A DNA stretch of 64,000 bases, taken from contig NZ_CP009149.1 of assembly GCF_000739065.1 (NCBI RefSeq), positions 992,001 through 1,056,000 on the forward strand. The letters are read 5' to 3'. The position numbers were made by a program, and so were the translations under genes. The DNA is from Methanocaldococcus bathoardescens (GTDB lineage: Archaea > AGJL01 > Methanococci > Methanococcales > Methanocaldococcaceae). The notes beneath the pieces were generated by a model, which saw only the letters and a list, made by a program, of their open reading frames with translations, was not told the origin of the DNA and made no database searches. This document shows positions 56,378-64,000 of the stretch, in pieces. Within the stretch, counting starts at the first letter, position 1; every line of letters begins with the position of its first letter.

Positions 56378-57337
56378 TTATAATAGTTTGTTAAGTGGAT
56401 GTGAATCAACTGGAGATATACCCATATCTTTTGCTGCTTCTGCAATTACCATATCTGTCATAGCTACCGCTGGGAATGCTAACTGAGCGTTGTCAATTGG
56501 ACCGTAAAGGACAAAGTCTCCTGCTGCCATAACTTGGATTAAGTTTGCTCCAATGTCACATACGTGGTGGACATCTTTAGCTAACTGTGCCTTACCGCTC
56601 TCTCTTAACTGTTTTCTAAATGTTCTTAACCAGTCCCATGCTGATGGAATGTTGTGAATACCACTTCCAACAGGCATTCCTAATTTTGCTTTGACAGCAA
56701 ATGATGCTCTAACCGCGTTACCTGCTCCACTTCCTAATGGTGTAACTGCAACGTCAATTAATGGGTATTTAATTCCTGCCTTTTCAGCTAATTCTAACAT
56801 TCCCTTATCTGCTGTTTTTCCACCATTTAAGAGAACATTAATTTTTCCTTCAACAGTTGAATCCATTGGGTCGAAACATAGGATGATTGATGCTTCTAAA
56901 TCACTTTCTACTAAGTTTTGGAACTCTTCATCATCAATAGAAACGTTGATAGAGTTGTAAATACACTGGTCAGCATAACCTGCTTCAGTAGCTCTCTTTG
57001 CAGCAGCCATTCTTGCTTCTTTTGCTGTTGAGTCAAGCAACATTGGACCATCCCAAATCTCAGCAACGAAATCAATGTAATTAACCAATGCTTCAGGTGT
57101 TCCTCCAAATACCTGAACTAATGCAGGGTTTCCTGTAATATCCTCCATCTCTGCTTGTTTATTGATTAAATCTTCTGCTGCTGCTTTATCAAATATACCT
57201 TTCTTAGGGTCTTCAACAATCTTGTGTCTTGCATAGAAGATAGTTCCTGCCAAAGCAGTTGGGTGTTCTCCTGGTTGTCCTCCGATTTTTCTTCCTCCAA
57301 TCTCTACAACCATCTGTTCTTTTTCAAATTTAAACAT
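56378..57337 (-). CDS. mtrH: Tetrahydromethanopterin S-methyltransferase subunit H
   Basis: MtrH transfers the methyl group from methyl-H4MPT to the corrinoid bound by MtrA. The 319-residue barrel protein has MFKFEKEQMVVEIGGRKIGGQPGEHPTALAGTIFYARHKIV, then DSTAKEARMAAAKRATEAG and VGSGIHNIPSAWDW. It is last in the mtr operon. The RBS is GAGGAG. The orphan gene end and the IS lie behind it. Confidence 0.97.
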   Translation of the reverse strand: MFKFEKEQMVVEIGGRKIGGQPGEHPTALAGTIFYARHKIVEDPKKGIFDKAAAEDLINKQAEMEDITGNPALVQVFGGTPEALVNYIDFVAEIWDGPMLLDSTAKEARMAAAKRATEAGYADQCIYNSINVSIDDEEFQNLVESDLEASIILCFDPMDSTVEGKINVLLNGGKTADKGMLELAEKAGIKYPLIDVAVTPLGSGAGNAVRASFAVKAKLGMPVGSGIHNIPSAWDWLRTFRKQLRESGKAQLAKDVHHVCDIGANLIQVMAAGDFVLYGPIDNAQLAFPAVAMTDMVIAEAAKDMGISPVDSHPLNKLL

Positions 57338-57358
57338 ATTCTCCTCACCCCATCATAA

Positions 57359-57595
57359 TTATTGTGACATTTTCATTATTAATTGCATTATATTCAACAA
57401 ATTAGGCAATACAACTGATATTATAGTTCCAATAATTAAACCGTAAGCAATTCCTACATCTCTTCCAACTTTTTTACCTGCTCTTTGGAATATCTCAGCA
57501 TTTGTGTTTTCTACTTTTTCTTCAAGTTCATCAAGTTTTTCCATTAATCTTTTAAAATCCTTTGTAGGAGTAACAACAGTGGGAATTTCGCTCAT
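57359..57595 (-). CDS. mtrG: Tetrahydromethanopterin S-methyltransferase subunit G
   Basis: A 78-residue subunit with the MtrG pattern: IPTVVTPTKDFKRLMEKLDELEEKVENTNAEIFQRAGKKVGRDVGIAYG and a C-terminal membrane helix. It is distinct from MtrF by the long NAEIFQRAGKKVGRDVG block. It follows mtrA by only 4 bp, leaving no room for mtrF, which stands between mtrA and mtrG in other methanogens. Confidence 0.93.
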   Translation of the reverse strand: MSEIPTVVTPTKDFKRLMEKLDELEEKVENTNAEIFQRAGKKVGRDVGIAYGLIIGTIISVVLPNLLNIMQLIMKMSQ

Positions 57596-57599
57596 TCAA

Positions 57600-58361
57600 T
57601 CACCCTATCAACATTTTTAATATAACTGGAATAATTACCAACACAAATGCCATAACTGAACCAATGATAACTCCATGTGTTGATTTTGCAAAGACCCCTG
57701 ATGATAATCCAATATCTCTTGTCATCAATCCAACTTTATACTCTAATTTATCTAATATTTTATCACAGTATTCTAAATCAGGTTCAACAACTTTTGGAAT
57801 TCCTTCAATTTCAAAACCTTCTTCTTCCCCACCTTCTTTTGCTCCACCACCTTCTAAATCAATAACCATTGGGTCTTCATCGATAGCTCCTGGGTCTTTG
57901 CTTATACACTCTTTTATTGCTTGTGTTATTTTACCAGTGTCTTCAACATCGATTAAGTCAACGACTTCAACTATTTGTCTTCTGAATCTTTCAACAGCTT
58001 CTTTATCAACGTTTTCTAAGAATGGGATAGCTCCTTTCGCTCCGATAATTCCTCCATCGTCTCCGATACCGTTTTCCCATAATGCTTTAAAACACTGTCC
58101 TGTTATGTGTCCCTGAACTTCTGAACCGCAAAGAACCATGAATCTAATGTTTGGGTTTGATATGTAGTTTGCTACGACTTTTTCAATACCTAAGTTTTCT
58201 GTGTGGCAAGGTCCAGCGATAGCAGCTCCAGCATCGATACAAGCTTGCTCTAAACCGTGGGAACCAAGTGTTACTACTCCAACACAGCTCTCTGGGTTAC
58301 CGACAACATACTCCCCAGAGACGATTGGCCATCCTGGTGCTGGGGATTTTTTGTTAGCCAT
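57600..58361 (-). CDS. mtrA: Tetrahydromethanopterin S-methyltransferase subunit A (corrinoid-binding)
   Basis: MtrA carries the corrinoid whose methylation state drives sodium transport. The soluble domain has [29 protein letters not shown] and [14 protein letters not shown], where His85 matches the known cobalt ligand His84 of Methanothermobacter. An acidic Gly/Glu linker follows near residue 175, and the last 60 residues ([26 protein letters not shown] plus a membrane helix) resemble MtrF. Length 253 aa is slightly longer than usual. The RBS is GGAGGTG. Confidence 0.94.
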   Translation of the reverse strand: MANKKSPAPGWPIVSGEYVVGNPESCVGVVTLGSHGLEQACIDAGAAIAGPCHTENLGIEKVVANYISNPNIRFMVLCGSEVQGHITGQCFKALWENGIGDDGGIIGAKGAIPFLENVDKEAVERFRRQIVEVVDLIDVEDTGKITQAIKECISKDPGAIDEDPMVIDLEGGGAKEGGEEEGFEIEGIPKVVEPDLEYCDKILDKLEYKVGLMTRDIGLSSGVFAKSTHGVIIGSVMAFVLVIIPVILKMLIG

Positions 58362-58375
58362 GTTTTAGCACCTCC

Positions 58376-58699
58376 TTATTGGATTAAACCTGGGAATAAT
58401 TTAATTATTGTAAATATTGCAAGTGTCATTATTGCTAATGTTATCCAAAATCCAAAGAATATTCCTTTGAAATAACCAGATATTGCATAAACTCCATCTC
58501 TATTTGGATATGAAACTAATGGTGAGTATCTTGGGTCTAATGAATTCTCTAATGCAGTAACCAATTTTTCCAACTTCTGAACTCTTTCTTCTACATGAAT
58601 TAAATCAACTACAAGGATATCTTTTCTCATCTCCGCTACTAAACCAGAATTAACTTCCATAACAATGTCAAGTTCAGGACATACCTTAACAATTTCCAT
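58376..58699 (-). CDS. mtrB: Tetrahydromethanopterin S-methyltransferase subunit B, downstream copy
   Basis: A 107-residue membrane subunit: [54 protein letters not shown], then one C-terminal membrane helix ending LFPGLIQ. This copy is intact, lies next to mtrA with a 14-bp gap, and therefore looks like the ancestral mtrB. Its first 104 codons lie in the 898-bp duplicated unit and are repeated in the upstream copy at 59268-59597. Confidence 0.93.
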   Translation of the reverse strand: MEIVKVCPELDIVMEVNSGLVAEMRKDILVVDLIHVEERVQKLEKLVTALENSLDPRYSPLVSYPNRDGVYAISGYFKGIFFGFWITLAIMTLAIFTIIKLFPGLIQ

Positions 58700-58708
58700 C
58701 TTTCCACC

Positions 58709-59275
58709 TTACTCCTCCTTCTTAGGAATTTCTGGAGTGTATAAAACTGCACATGCATCTTTAAATGACATCTTAACAAATTTCACATATACAATTGCCC
58801 ACAATATTATTGAAACAACCATTGATATAACATCTAATTTAACTACTGAGAAGACAAACCAGCTTATTAAACCACAAGCAATTGCTAATGTTAATGTTCT
58901 TTTGTGGCTTTCATTTGGCCCTAAACATGCGTTGAATGGGTGCAATATAGACATACCTGCTACTATAAATGCCAAAGCCATAACTCCTGAGTTTAAAGCT
59001 CCATCAACAAATGCAGCTGGTTCTAAACTTCCAACATAAGCTGTTGTAAATCCTAACAAAGCTAAAGCCCCTGCAACTGACAAGAAAGTCATACTTCTAA
59101 CCATAATTGGAATTTTCATTCCTACTGGTTTAACTGTTAAGTTACCAACTATAACTCCAACCACCAATGCAATAATTAATGTCAATATAGGGGCTATTAA
59201 ATAGGTAATTCCTAAAGCTTTTGGAATTAAAACTCCTGCTACTGCAGCTAATGTTCCCATACCTAAACTAACCAT
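58709..59275 (-). pseudogene. mtrC: N-terminally truncated mtrC copy in the duplication
   Basis: The 188 codons from an internal Met are identical to residues 78-265 of the complete MtrC at 59607-60404. The first 77 residues, including the first two membrane helices, are missing. The frame begins inside the last codons of the extra mtrB (overlap of 8 bp), without a clear RBS, so it might be translated only by reinitiation. It is probably nonfunctional, but a shortened MtrC could be made. Confidence 0.85.
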
Positions 59276-59597
59276 ACCAATTGACGCCTGGGAATAATTT
59301 AATTATTGTAAATATTGCAAGTGTCATTATTGCTAATGTTATCCAAAATCCAAAGAATATTCCTTTGAAATAACCAGATATTGCATAAACTCCATCTCTA
59401 TTTGGATATGAAACTAATGGTGAGTATCTTGGGTCTAATGAATTCTCTAATGCAGTAACCAATTTTTCCAACTTCTGAACTCTTTCTTCTACATGAATTA
59501 AATCAACTACAAGGATATCTTTTCTCATCTCCGCTACTAAACCAGAATTAACTTCCATAACAATGTCAAGTTCAGGACATACCTTAACAATTTCCAT
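59268..59597 (-). CDS. mtrB: Second mtrB copy with altered C-terminus
   Basis: 109 codons, identical to mtrB through LFPG and then VNWYG instead of LIQ, the change coming from the duplication junction. The membrane helix is intact, so the protein could still fold and enter the Mtr complex. It follows the complete mtrC by 9 bp, as in the ancestral order. Dosage of MtrB would be doubled if both are expressed. Confidence 0.85.
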   Translation of the reverse strand: MEIVKVCPELDIVMEVNSGLVAEMRKDILVVDLIHVEERVQKLEKLVTALENSLDPRYSPLVSYPNRDGVYAISGYFKGIFFGFWITLAIMTLAIFTIIKLFPGVNWYG

Positions 59598-59606
59598 CTT
59601 TCCACC

Positions 59607-60404
59607 TTACTCCTCCTTCTTAGGAATTTCTGGAGTGTATAAAACTGCACATGCATCTTTAAATGACATCTTAACAAATTTCACATATACAATTGCCCAC
59701 AATATTATTGAAACAACCATTGATATAACATCTAATTTAACTACTGAGAAGACAAACCAGCTTATTAAACCACAAGCAATTGCTAATGTTAATGTTCTTT
59801 TGTGGCTTTCATTTGGCCCTAAACATGCGTTGAATGGGTGCAATATAGACATACCTGCTACTATAAATGCCAAAGCCATAACTCCTGAGTTTAAAGCTCC
59901 ATCAACAAATGCAGCTGGTTCTAAACTTCCAACATAAGCTGTTGTAAATCCTAACAAAGCTAAAGCCCCTGCAACTGACAAGAAAGTCATACTTCTAACC
60001 ATAATTGGAATTTTCATTCCTACTGGTTTAACTGTTAAGTTACCAACTATAACTCCAACCACCAATGCAATAATTAATGTCAATATAGGGGCTATTAAAT
60101 AGGTAATTCCTAAAGCTTTTGGAATTAAAACTCCTGCTACTGCAGCTAATGTTCCCATACCTAAACTAACCATACCAATTGACGGAACCCCAGTCCCAAG
60201 ACCGTAAGCAGCAACTTTTCTAACAGTATTAGCTCCTGCAACACACGCTGATGAAACCAACAATCCACCAATTAACATTGACAAACCGTAATCTGACAAG
60301 AAGTGTGCCGCATAAATACCTATCAATGATAAAACTACACCAGCTGCAAATATTTGGCTTTCAGGATAAAGTTCAGCTGCATGACCTCCTCCACCGTGTG
60401 CCAT
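59607..60404 (-). CDS. mtrC: Tetrahydromethanopterin S-methyltransferase subunit C (complete)
   Basis: A 265-residue membrane subunit with about eight helices, starting [34 protein letters not shown]. MtrC, D and E form the membrane core that couples methyl transfer to sodium export. The complete copy runs across the upstream end of the duplication (at 60184, codon 74). The RBS is GGTGATAG. Confidence 0.95.
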   Translation of the reverse strand: MAHGGGGHAAELYPESQIFAAGVVLSLIGIYAAHFLSDYGLSMLIGGLLVSSACVAGANTVRKVAAYGLGTGVPSIGMVSLGMGTLAAVAGVLIPKALGITYLIAPILTLIIALVVGVIVGNLTVKPVGMKIPIMVRSMTFLSVAGALALLGFTTAYVGSLEPAAFVDGALNSGVMALAFIVAGMSILHPFNACLGPNESHKRTLTLAIACGLISWFVFSVVKLDVISMVVSIILWAIVYVKFVKMSFKDACAVLYTPEIPKKEE

Positions 60405-60423
60405 ACTATCACCAAAAATTTTT

Positions 60424-61113
60424 TTATAATGCCATTGCTACTGCAACTATTCCACAAACTAATGAAGCCACTAATGAAGCAATAACCCCATTTGGCATTT
60501 TCTTGAATTTTGGGTCGTGGAAACCTTCAATAGTACCTCCAATGTTGTATGAAGCAAGAACTGCATTTATAAAGAAGAACCCTACTGCTAACATTCCAGC
60601 AACTGCTGGGGTGAATCCAAGGTTTATCAATGCAATGTAAGCTAAAGCCCCTCCGAGACCTCCTAAAGCAGCCCCTATTAAACCACTAACAAAACAAACT
60701 GTTGGAACTCCATGTCCTGTAGTCCCCGGTGTAACATAAGGTTTTTGTGGGTCTTTTGTTATAGGGTCGATTTCACACTTATCTGCAGCAGGAACAACTC
60801 CAACTCCAAATACATAGATTAACTGTCCAATCAACATTGTTACTCCAAGCATAATCATTGAACCAACAGCTCCTGATAATAAGATTAACAAAAATCCTAA
60901 ACCATCAATTCCAACTTTTGAGGCCATTACAGCTGCTGCCATTAATCCTGTAAAACCTGCCCCTGCTGCCAACTGGGTTGTACCTGTCCCAACCCCAGTA
61001 GATGTTGCCATTGCTGCTGGAGCTCCTCCGACAGGAACAAAGTGAACACTTGCATTAATTATTGCCCCTGCGATAGTTATTTCAGCTAATGAAATTAACA
61101 AACTTGCATCCAT
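60424..61113 (-). CDS. mtrD: Tetrahydromethanopterin S-methyltransferase subunit D
   Basis: A 229-residue membrane subunit with glycine- and alanine-rich helices: [53 protein letters not shown], and [27 protein letters not shown] between helices. This matches MtrD. It lies 12 bp after mtrE and 19 bp before mtrC, outside the duplication. Confidence 0.95.
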   Translation of the reverse strand: MDASLLISLAEITIAGAIINASVHFVPVGGAPAAMATSTGVGTGTTQLAAGAGFTGLMAAAVMASKVGIDGLGFLLILLSGAVGSMIMLGVTMLIGQLIYVFGVGVVPAADKCEIDPITKDPQKPYVTPGTTGHGVPTVCFVSGLIGAALGGLGGALAYIALINLGFTPAVAGMLAVGFFFINAVLASYNIGGTIEGFHDPKFKKMPNGVIASLVASLVCGIVAVAMAL

Positions 61114-61125
61114 AAAATATCACCC

Positions 61126-62028
61126 TTACTTTGTATATGGACCGTATTTGTTTCTTGCAAAGACCTCAACCTTTCTATTTGCTATAGCTAATAAAGCTAC
61201 AATTATTAAACCAACGACTATTGAGATAATTGATGCTGAAATAACATTTCCTCCTTGTAATACATCCCCAATTACTCCTCTCCATCCGTCTAAGAAAACA
61301 ATCAAACCAAAGCATAAACCGGTTAAAACTCCTCCTACTCTAACACAGAAATATGATGAATCCATTCCATTTCTTAAACCGTATTCTGCTTTAACATCAA
61401 TATCTCCATGGTTAGCAACAGGTACTCCTCCTCCAAATGGATATTTCTGATACTCTCTTTCAGCACCATAGTGAACGTCTCCAGTTGATGAACCAATTGC
61501 CCCAACAGTAATCCCAAATATCAATGCAATCAATGGTAACGGGAATGGATTCCCTAATACAGCATTAGCTAAGTAAGCCATTAAAACCATACAAAATACA
61601 GCAATAAAACCATGTCCAACAATTGGGCCTATGTGGCTCATTACAATATCCCAATAAACAGGCTGTCCAAAGTTCTTTGACTGCCCTACAATTCTACCCA
61701 AGTATGCTGAAATTGCATAAGCTCCATGAACAAAAGCAGCAACCCCTGCACCAAGAATCAACGCTAAAATTGGAGCTACTCCCATTTGCATAATGGCATA
61801 AGCAACTGTCCCTGCAACTGCAACATACAAACCATAAGAAACTGGCTCCCCTGATATAGCCTTGTTAAAGTATCTATGTATATTCCCCATTTGTGGAGCT
61901 AACTGAACCTGTGAGTTTGGGTTTGACTGAGAACCAACATCAGACTCTACATCTTCTGCACAACCAGCAACTGTCGCTAATGCTCCACTTAAGGCAAGAG
62001 CCCCGAGGGCAATTAGTGTTGCATCCAT
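61126..62028 (-). CDS. mtrE: Tetrahydromethanopterin S-methyltransferase subunit E
   Basis: First gene of the operon; a 300-residue membrane subunit: MDATLIALGALALSGALATVAGCAEDVESDVGSQSNPNSQVQLAPQMGNIHRYFNKAISGEPVSYG, with GSSTGDVHYGAEREYQKYPFGGGVPVANHGDID, a strongly conserved MtrE loop. The ATG at 62028 has GAGGTGAT. It takes part in sodium translocation. Confidence 0.96.
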   Translation of the reverse strand: MDATLIALGALALSGALATVAGCAEDVESDVGSQSNPNSQVQLAPQMGNIHRYFNKAISGEPVSYGLYVAVAGTVAYAIMQMGVAPILALILGAGVAAFVHGAYAISAYLGRIVGQSKNFGQPVYWDIVMSHIGPIVGHGFIAVFCMVLMAYLANAVLGNPFPLPLIALIFGITVGAIGSSTGDVHYGAEREYQKYPFGGGVPVANHGDIDVKAEYGLRNGMDSSYFCVRVGGVLTGLCFGLIVFLDGWRGVIGDVLQGGNVISASIISIVVGLIIVALLAIANRKVEVFARNKYGPYTK

Positions 62029-62039
62029 TCCTATCACCT

Positions 62040-62248
62040 CATTTTACATAAAAGTTAGTTTTTATGGAGGTTAATATATAAGGTTTTCTATTTAGTTCTG
62101 TTAAAATTCACTTAATTTTTATTTAACTTTCTTTTAGTTATGAAAAACATTCTAAATATCTAAAAACTAATCAAATCTTAATTTTTTGAATTTTATGTTT
62201 TAATACTCTTAACAATGCCAACATAATAAAAAAATAAAAAATTTAGAT
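62040..62248 (-). promoter_or_regulatory. mtr operon promoter and mcr terminator region
   Basis: On the minus strand a TATA box CCTTATATATTAA (62071-62083) lies about 43-55 bp before mtrE, giving a leader of roughly 20 nt. Directly after the mcrA stop there are T-rich runs (62220-62245 region) that can end mcr transcription, so mcr and mtr are probably separate transcripts. I see no gene in the gap. Confidence 0.6.
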
Positions 62249-63910
62249 TTAGTGAGCTGGAATGATTGGGTCTCTCTCTCCAGCAGGTTCGAACTCTCTT
62301 AAAGCACCTCTTGCGAACTCTTTTCTTGGATATCTGAAGTCGAATATCAATGATGGGTCTGCAAATGCAACTTTAATTAATGGGTTCAATGCGAATGCAT
62401 CTCCTCTTGCTGAGTGTGCTGCTTGTGTAATTCCAGCATACTCTCCTTGGTGACCGACGTTCATTGCATAGTTTGGATAGTTTGGACCTCTTAACTCTAA
62501 TGGTGAACCTTCGTCGTTTCTGAATGACAATGAGTTAGCAGCTCCACACTGGTCTTGCAAGTCGTATCCGTAGAATCCTAATCTACTGTGGTACTCTTTA
62601 TGCAATATCTGGCTTAAGTACCATCCGTTAACTCCAGCGTTTGAGTTTCCAGTAGCTAATGCTACTGAAATACCTGATGCAGCAGCTGTAACTGCAGCTC
62701 TTTGTGAACCTCCGAAGTGGTCTTCTAATAATGCTGGGAAGCTGTCGTATTGCTCTAATGCGTATAAGGTAACTTCTGTTGCAATGTCTTCAACAACATC
62801 CATTGTAGCCTTTACACTGTTGCATCCACCATATTTCTTGGTTACATAGTCGTATCCGTAGTATGAGAAGTCATCTAAGATATCATCTGTATATGCTGCA
62901 GTAGCGTACTGTGTAAATCCAACCCCTCCAGACATGTAACTTCCTAACCAGATTTGGTCATATAACATTGCCCCAGCAGCAACAACTTCTAATGACTGCT
63001 CAACAGGGTCGTCTGAAACTCTTGTTGTTTGAACAACGTCAGCTAAGATACCGAAGAACATTCCTCCTGGTTCATTTGGCCCTCTTGCTCTTCTTGCTGG
63101 TAAGAATGAAGCCATTTGAATGACATCTGCGTGCTTAGCTGCGTATGAGAAGTCAGCGATAGCAGCTTCCCCAGCACAGAGCTTGTATGCTGTAATGAAT
63201 GACATTCCAATCTGCATTGCACTCCATCTTGCGATTGTACCTCCATCACAAACTCTACCAACTAATGTTGGAACTCTTGAAACTTGGTATGTTCTCTTAC
63301 CAATTGCTTTCTTGATTTGCTCTGCTTGCTCTTCTGGGAATAACTTGTTGATGTCAATTAAGAATCTCTTGTCGATTTCATCTGCCAATTCGTCATCTCC
63401 AGTGAATATCTTAGCATAACAGTCCCAAACTAAACCAGGATGAACCTCAACCATGTGCTCTTGGACAACAGCCCCTCCTGGTAAAGCGTGGTTGATTGTC
63501 TCCATGTATTCGTTAATTGTTTCTGGTGTAACCTCTACCCCTAACCTTTTCTCTAATACAGCGTGAGCTGTATCCATCCCTACAATAACTGTTCTTCTTA
63601 TATCGTCCCAGAATTGCTGCATTGCAGCGTTGTTCATGAAGTGTAAATCGTCTCCTTCAACAATTGCATCTGTATTTGAAACTTTGTAAGGCATTAATTT
63701 TCTCTGACCTAATGGAACCCCAATATCCGGGTTGTAGAATGGAATTCCTCCTCTCTTTTCAATTAATTTTTGTGCTGCCTCAACGAATTCTCTCTTTCTT
63801 GCTGACTGTTTCCATCCACCGAAGATGTAGAACTTAGTGTATTTTTCTTTTGGGTCTTCTTCGAACTTCTCCTTTAATGCTTTTAAGAACAATCTTTTTT
63901 CAGCATCCAT
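62249..63910 (-). CDS. mcrA: Methyl-coenzyme M reductase I subunit alpha
   Basis: The catalytic subunit that holds F430 and makes methane from methyl-CoM and CoB. The 553-residue sequence [35 protein letters not shown] is characteristic. The sites of known modifications are present: [12 protein letters not shown] (methylarginine region), [14 protein letters not shown] (thioglycine and methylglutamine region) and [29 protein letters not shown]. The ATG at 63910 with AGGTGA at 5-nt spacing is preferred to a GTG at 63919. The other mcr genes lie beyond the window end. Confidence 0.98.
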   Translation of the reverse strand: MDAEKRLFLKALKEKFEEDPKEKYTKFYIFGGWKQSARKREFVEAAQKLIEKRGGIPFYNPDIGVPLGQRKLMPYKVSNTDAIVEGDDLHFMNNAAMQQFWDDIRRTVIVGMDTAHAVLEKRLGVEVTPETINEYMETINHALPGGAVVQEHMVEVHPGLVWDCYAKIFTGDDELADEIDKRFLIDINKLFPEEQAEQIKKAIGKRTYQVSRVPTLVGRVCDGGTIARWSAMQIGMSFITAYKLCAGEAAIADFSYAAKHADVIQMASFLPARRARGPNEPGGMFFGILADVVQTTRVSDDPVEQSLEVVAAGAMLYDQIWLGSYMSGGVGFTQYATAAYTDDILDDFSYYGYDYVTKKYGGCNSVKATMDVVEDIATEVTLYALEQYDSFPALLEDHFGGSQRAAVTAAASGISVALATGNSNAGVNGWYLSQILHKEYHSRLGFYGYDLQDQCGAANSLSFRNDEGSPLELRGPNYPNYAMNVGHQGEYAGITQAAHSARGDAFALNPLIKVAFADPSLIFDFRYPRKEFARGALREFEPAGERDPIIPAH

Positions 63911-64000
63911 CGGGCTCACCTCTGTGAGGACGTTTTATTTTTATTTTATTTTTGGTTTTATTTAAGATTTTCTTAAGATTTTAAGTTTTTTGGTTTTTAA

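Larger units (their letters stand above)
58389..60184. repeat. Exact 898-bp tandem duplication covering mtrB and most of mtrC
   Basis: Unit A, 58389-59286, and unit B, 59287-60184, read the same in every stretch I compared, with an offset of 898 bp. The junction joins the end of mtrB (LFPG) to codon 74 of mtrC, and I see no microhomology there. Since 898 is not a multiple of three, the repeated mtrC is cut. The lack of differences implies a very recent event, or an assembly artefact. Confidence 0.9.

Noticed and set aside
58665-59039. Plus-strand open frames repeated at 58665-59039 and 59563-59937
   Set aside because: They are antisense shadows of mtrB/mtrC, doubled only because the DNA is duplicated.

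Overview
The window is a 64 kb piece of chromosome from a hyperthermophilic, hydrogenotrophic methanogen, almost certainly a Methanocaldococcus. It is AT-rich, carries GGTGA-type ribosome binding sites, and encodes methyl-coenzyme M reductase, the Mtr methyltransferase, HdrBC, F420-dependent sulfite reductase, CofC and an archaellum operon. The gene order runs, in reverse, parallel to what I remember of the Methanocaldococcus jannaschii MJ0846-MJ0913 region (MJ names are from memory, used as labels only). It is not the M. jannaschii type strain: that polB carries two large inteins, while this one has a single 160-residue mini-intein.

Layout. 1-9.3 kb: the end of a nuclease-like protein, coaBC, Sec61 beta, a phosphoesterase, a cobalt-chelatase locus (a chlI/chlD reading-frame pair converging on cobN) and a radical SAM gene. 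9.3-13.4 kb: a regulator/methyltransferase pair and a large secreted protein. 13.7-23.6 kb: flaK, then the archaellum operon flaB1-B2-B3-C-D-E-F-G-H-I-J on the minus strand. 23.9-29 kb: small zinc-ribbon protein, membrane phosphatase-like protein, metallo-beta-lactamase fold protein, cofC, moeA. 29-35 kb: DNA polymerase B with mini-intein, RfcL, Trm5 and another methyltransferase. 35-42 kb: argF, cfbC flanked by two related membrane proteins, fsr with paired operator-like palindromes, radA. 42-53 kb: CBS protein, two radical SAM enzymes, HIT protein, hdrC-hdrB, isoprenoid genes fni and idsA around an RNase J, and three conserved hypotheticals. 53-56.4 kb: an accessory-looking patch with a V4R protein, a FIST/helix-turn-helix protein, an IS6-like element and an orphan gene end. 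56.4-64 kb: the mtr operon, with an 898-bp tandem duplication, and mcrA.

How the genes work together: mtr, mcrA and hdrBC form the last steps of methanogenesis; cobN/chlID supply the cobalamin used by MtrA; cfbC makes part of coenzyme F430 used by Mcr; cofC makes the F420 used by Fsr; Fsr detoxifies sulfite, which would otherwise poison Mcr. PolB, RfcL and RadA are replication and repair proteins.

The most unusual features are (a) the exact 898-bp tandem duplication in the mtr operon, giving a second mtrB and an N-terminally truncated mtrC, together with no visible mtrF; (b) two genes, chlI/D and flaC, that both break at a run of nine A followed by C and both need the same -1 shift; (c) a family of about 95-114 bp nested palindromes between genes, and a second family of hairpin elements sharing a 16-bp core; (d) a matched pair of GTGTGM-N9-KCACAC operators around the fsr promoter; and (e) an uncharacterised FIST-HTH plus V4R gene pair next to an IS element. 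I saw no tRNA, rRNA or CRISPR array.
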